64,000 nt of DNA, taken from contig JAJTEN010000007.1 of the NCBI GenBank assembly GCA_021298155.1, forward strand, positions 1 to 64,000, given 5' to 3'. Positions within the stretch are counted from its first letter, which is position 1, and the number at the start of each line of letters is the position of its first letter. The stretch is from Sphingobacteriales bacterium. GTDB taxonomy: Bacteria; Bacteroidota; Bacteroidia; UKL13-3. Shown piece by piece: positions 61,743-64,000 of the stretch. A model generated the notes under the pieces. It ran no database searches. It was not told the origin of the DNA and worked only from the letters and a program-made list of their open reading frames with translations. Position numbers and translations under genes: made by a program.

Positions 61743-63548
61743 TTAAATAGGCTGTTTTTCGCTCCATTCTTTCATCAACTCCTTGTATTTATTCAAAAAA
61801 GTGCTTTTGGAGATAAATCCTAAATATTTCTCTTTATCAAGCACAGGTATATAAAATACCTCCGGATATTCTTCATATTGATGCATTAAATCAGACAATG
61901 TATCATTAATATCGGCAGTAATAATATCCTGAACCAATATTTCTGAAACTTTAACCTTATCATATAAATCTTGCTTAAAAATATATGCACGCAAGTGACC
62001 CATAGTAAGTAATCCAATAAAATTTCCATTTCGTTTTACCACCGGAAACACATTTCTTCTGGTTCCAGAAACTACCTCCGTAACCTTACGCAAAGAATCA
62101 TCTGGCCTAAAGCTAGGAAAGTCTGTCTCCATAATAGATCGAACAGAAAGCTCATTCAACACCTCTAGTTCAGGAGCCTTTTGCAATAAACCATTACTGG
62201 CCAATTTTTTGGTGTAAATGCTATTTGGTTCGATAAGTCTGGTAACAAAAAAACTCCCCGCAGATACAATCATTAAGGGTACAAATAAGGTATACCCGCC
62301 TGCAGCCTCTGCTATCATAAATATACCGGTTAATGGCGCACTTAAAACACCACTCAAAATACCAGCCATACCTATTACTACAAAATTCAATTCGTTGAGT
62401 TCTGCTAAGCCCGAAAGGTTTACCAAGCGCGAAAAAAATAATCCCAACAGGGCTCCAATAAATAAAGAAGGTGCAAATATTCCTCCATTACCACCAGAAC
62501 TTACAGTTAATGCAGCTGCAATTGGTTTAAGCAGCAATGTAATACATACAAAAGATAAGAAAACCATATTGTAGCCAAAACTACTTTGCAATGCAATATC
62601 TTTCATGAATCCATCGAAGGTTCCATTTAAAATTTGATTGATTACAAAATATCCCTCACCATACAATAAGGGGGAAAACAGAATTAACCCACCCACAATA
62701 AATCCTTGAAATATGGCAATTAAAAACTTTTGATGCCGATTGTTAAATTTATTTTCTATGCCATATATCACCCATATGGTGTATACAGAGATGAGTCCAC
62801 AAACCACCGCAAATAAAGCATAAAAAGGTACAGAGGCAGGCTCCCATGGCTTAGCAGTAAACACTATTAATTGCCCCTGATAAAAAATATTGCTAATAAC
62901 AGCTGCCGTTGCCGAGGCAATCAATAATGGTACAAATGCAGAAATATTTACCCGCCTCAACAATACTTCTAATGCAAAAATTACTCCGCCAATGGGTGTA
63001 TTAAAAATAGCAGAAATGCCTGCCGAAGCCCCACAAGCCAGGAGAAGATTTCTATCACTATCGCTTAAAAATAAACGCTTAGCTAAGTTTGAACCAATGG
63101 CTGAACCGGTAATAGCAATAGGCGCTTCAACCCCAACAGATCCGCCTAAACTTACGGTAAAGGCACTGCTAACCATATGCGCATAGGTGTGATGCTCGGC
63201 TATATTACCCTTTTTATAATTAATTCGGTAAATAATGCTAGCCAATCCTTTTTCAAAATGTTTCAATCCAAAAACATACCGCACAAAAACCAAAGACAAT
63301 ACAATGCCAATTACCGGGTAAACAAGATATTGATAGCGAAGCTCTAAAAAGCGCTTATTTACCAATACAGATTCTAGCCAATGAATGCCTGCCTTTAAAA
63401 TAATCGCTGCAAAAGCCACAACAATGGCCACAAGGATGCTAGCAATAATTAAAAAGCTTTGATTACTAATATATTTGTTCCTTTGTTTAAAGATTTTATA
63501 AACAGGATACTTCAGCAAGAATCGAATGTATTTAATTTGCTGACTCAT
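61743..63548 (-). CDS. ClC-family chloride channel/transporter with C-terminal CBS domains
   Basis: GGSVGVEAPIAITGSAIGSNLAKRL; GNGGIFAPSLFIGALLG; tandem CBS. Confidence 0.93.
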   Translation of the reverse strand: MSQQIKYIRFLLKYPVYKIFKQRNKYISNQSFLIIASILVAIVVAFAAIILKAGIHWLESVLVNKRFLELRYQYLVYPVIGIVLSLVFVRYVFGLKHFEKGLASIIYRINYKKGNIAEHHTYAHMVSSAFTVSLGGSVGVEAPIAITGSAIGSNLAKRLFLSDSDRNLLLACGASAGISAIFNTPIGGVIFALEVLLRRVNISAFVPLLIASATAAVISNIFYQGQLIVFTAKPWEPASVPFYALFAVVCGLISVYTIWVIYGIENKFNNRHQKFLIAIFQGFIVGGLILFSPLLYGEGYFVINQILNGTFDGFMKDIALQSSFGYNMVFLSFVCITLLLKPIAAALTVSSGGNGGIFAPSLFIGALLGLFFSRLVNLSGLAELNELNFVVIGMAGILSGVLSAPLTGIFMIAEAAGGYTLFVPLMIVSAGSFFVTRLIEPNSIYTKKLASNGLLQKAPELEVLNELSVRSIMETDFPSFRPDDSLRKVTEVVSGTRRNVFPVVKRNGNFIGLLTMGHLRAYIFKQDLYDKVKVSEILVQDIITADINDTLSDLMHQYEEYPEVFYIPVLDKEKYLGFISKSTFLNKYKELMKEWSEKQPI

Positions 63549-63560
63549 GAGGCAAACATA

Positions 63561-64000
63561 ATGAAAATTTCTTATTGGATTAAAGCAGCGCGTTTACGCA
63601 CATTATTTCTCTCTTTATCATGCATTTGGGCAGGTATACTCTCGGTTCAAACCGTACAAAAAATAGATCCGTTGATTAGTATCTTTACTTTCTTAACGGC
63701 ATTATTCCTGCAAATACTATCAAACTTTGCCAACGATTATGGAGACAGTGTGCACGGAGCCGACAATAAGCAGAGAAAAGGCCCAAGCAGGTCGGTTCAA
63801 GCAGGATTTATTAGTGCCGAGCAAATGAAAATGGCAATGCTTCTTTTTGCTGGCTTGGCGCTTATTTCTGGTTTGTTCTTACTCTACTTGGCCAAACCCA
63901 TTATTGGATTAGCGGCTTTCCTGGCGCTACTAGGAATTGGAATTATTGCTATAATAGCTGCAATTGCATACACAAATGGGAAAAGACCATATGGATATGC
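63561..64000 (+). CDS. menA: 1,4-dihydroxy-2-naphthoate polyprenyltransferase, 5' part (runs off window)
   Basis: Not in ORF track; reading gives MKISYWIKAARLRTLFLSLSCIWAGIL...QILSNFANDYGDSVHGADN..RKGPSRSVQAGFIS. Confidence 0.9.
   Translation, partial: MKISYWIKAARLRTLFLSLSCIWAGILSVQTVQKIDPLISIFTFLTALFLQILSNFANDYGDSVHGADNKQRKGPSRSVQAGFISAEQMKMAMLLFAGLALISGLFLLYLAKPIIGLAAFLALLGIGIIAIIAAIAYTNGKRPYGY

Noticed and set aside
1-64000. tRNA or rRNA genes
   Set aside because: No convincing cloverleaf or rRNA signature noticed in intergenic regions; a tRNAscan/barrnap run would settle this.
1-64000. Prophage, restriction-modification or toxin-antitoxin locus
   Set aside because: No phage structural, integrase, R-M or TA gene signatures among the supportable ORFs.

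Overview
Chromosomal window from a Bacteroidota bacterium. Supporting signs are T9SS C-terminal sorting domains, PorV/PorQ, BshA, TAnnTTTG promoter-like motifs and AT-rich DNA. About 50 genes are supportable, mostly housekeeping: asnS, split metH, thiL, bshA, purK/purE, kynU/kmo, menD/menB/menA, split transketolase, asd, lnt, rsmI and a ClC channel, plus T9SS-secreted and outer-membrane proteins. Two riboswitches are recognisable: cobalamin upstream of a BtuB-like operon, and SAM-I on the minus strand upstream of metH. The most unusual region is 15.9-20.1 kb. It holds eight ~30-bp modular repeats built on the heptad GTC(NATRGWC)3CATRGC, largely in inverted pairs. One pair tightly brackets a four-helix-bundle (23S-rRNA-IVS/S23-type) gene lodged between the two metH halves, which looks like a compact 427-bp gene-carrying mobile cassette. 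A second pair forms an 82-bp hairpin between the SAM riboswitch and the metH1 start. Other observations: the oligomer TTGGTTCRG/CYGAACCAA is strongly enriched, a possible lipoprotein signal for MsrB lies out of frame inside the end of a nuclease gene, and a 13-nt segment of the cobalamin riboswitch is repeated at the btuB start. All counts and alignments were made by eye; no database search was run.
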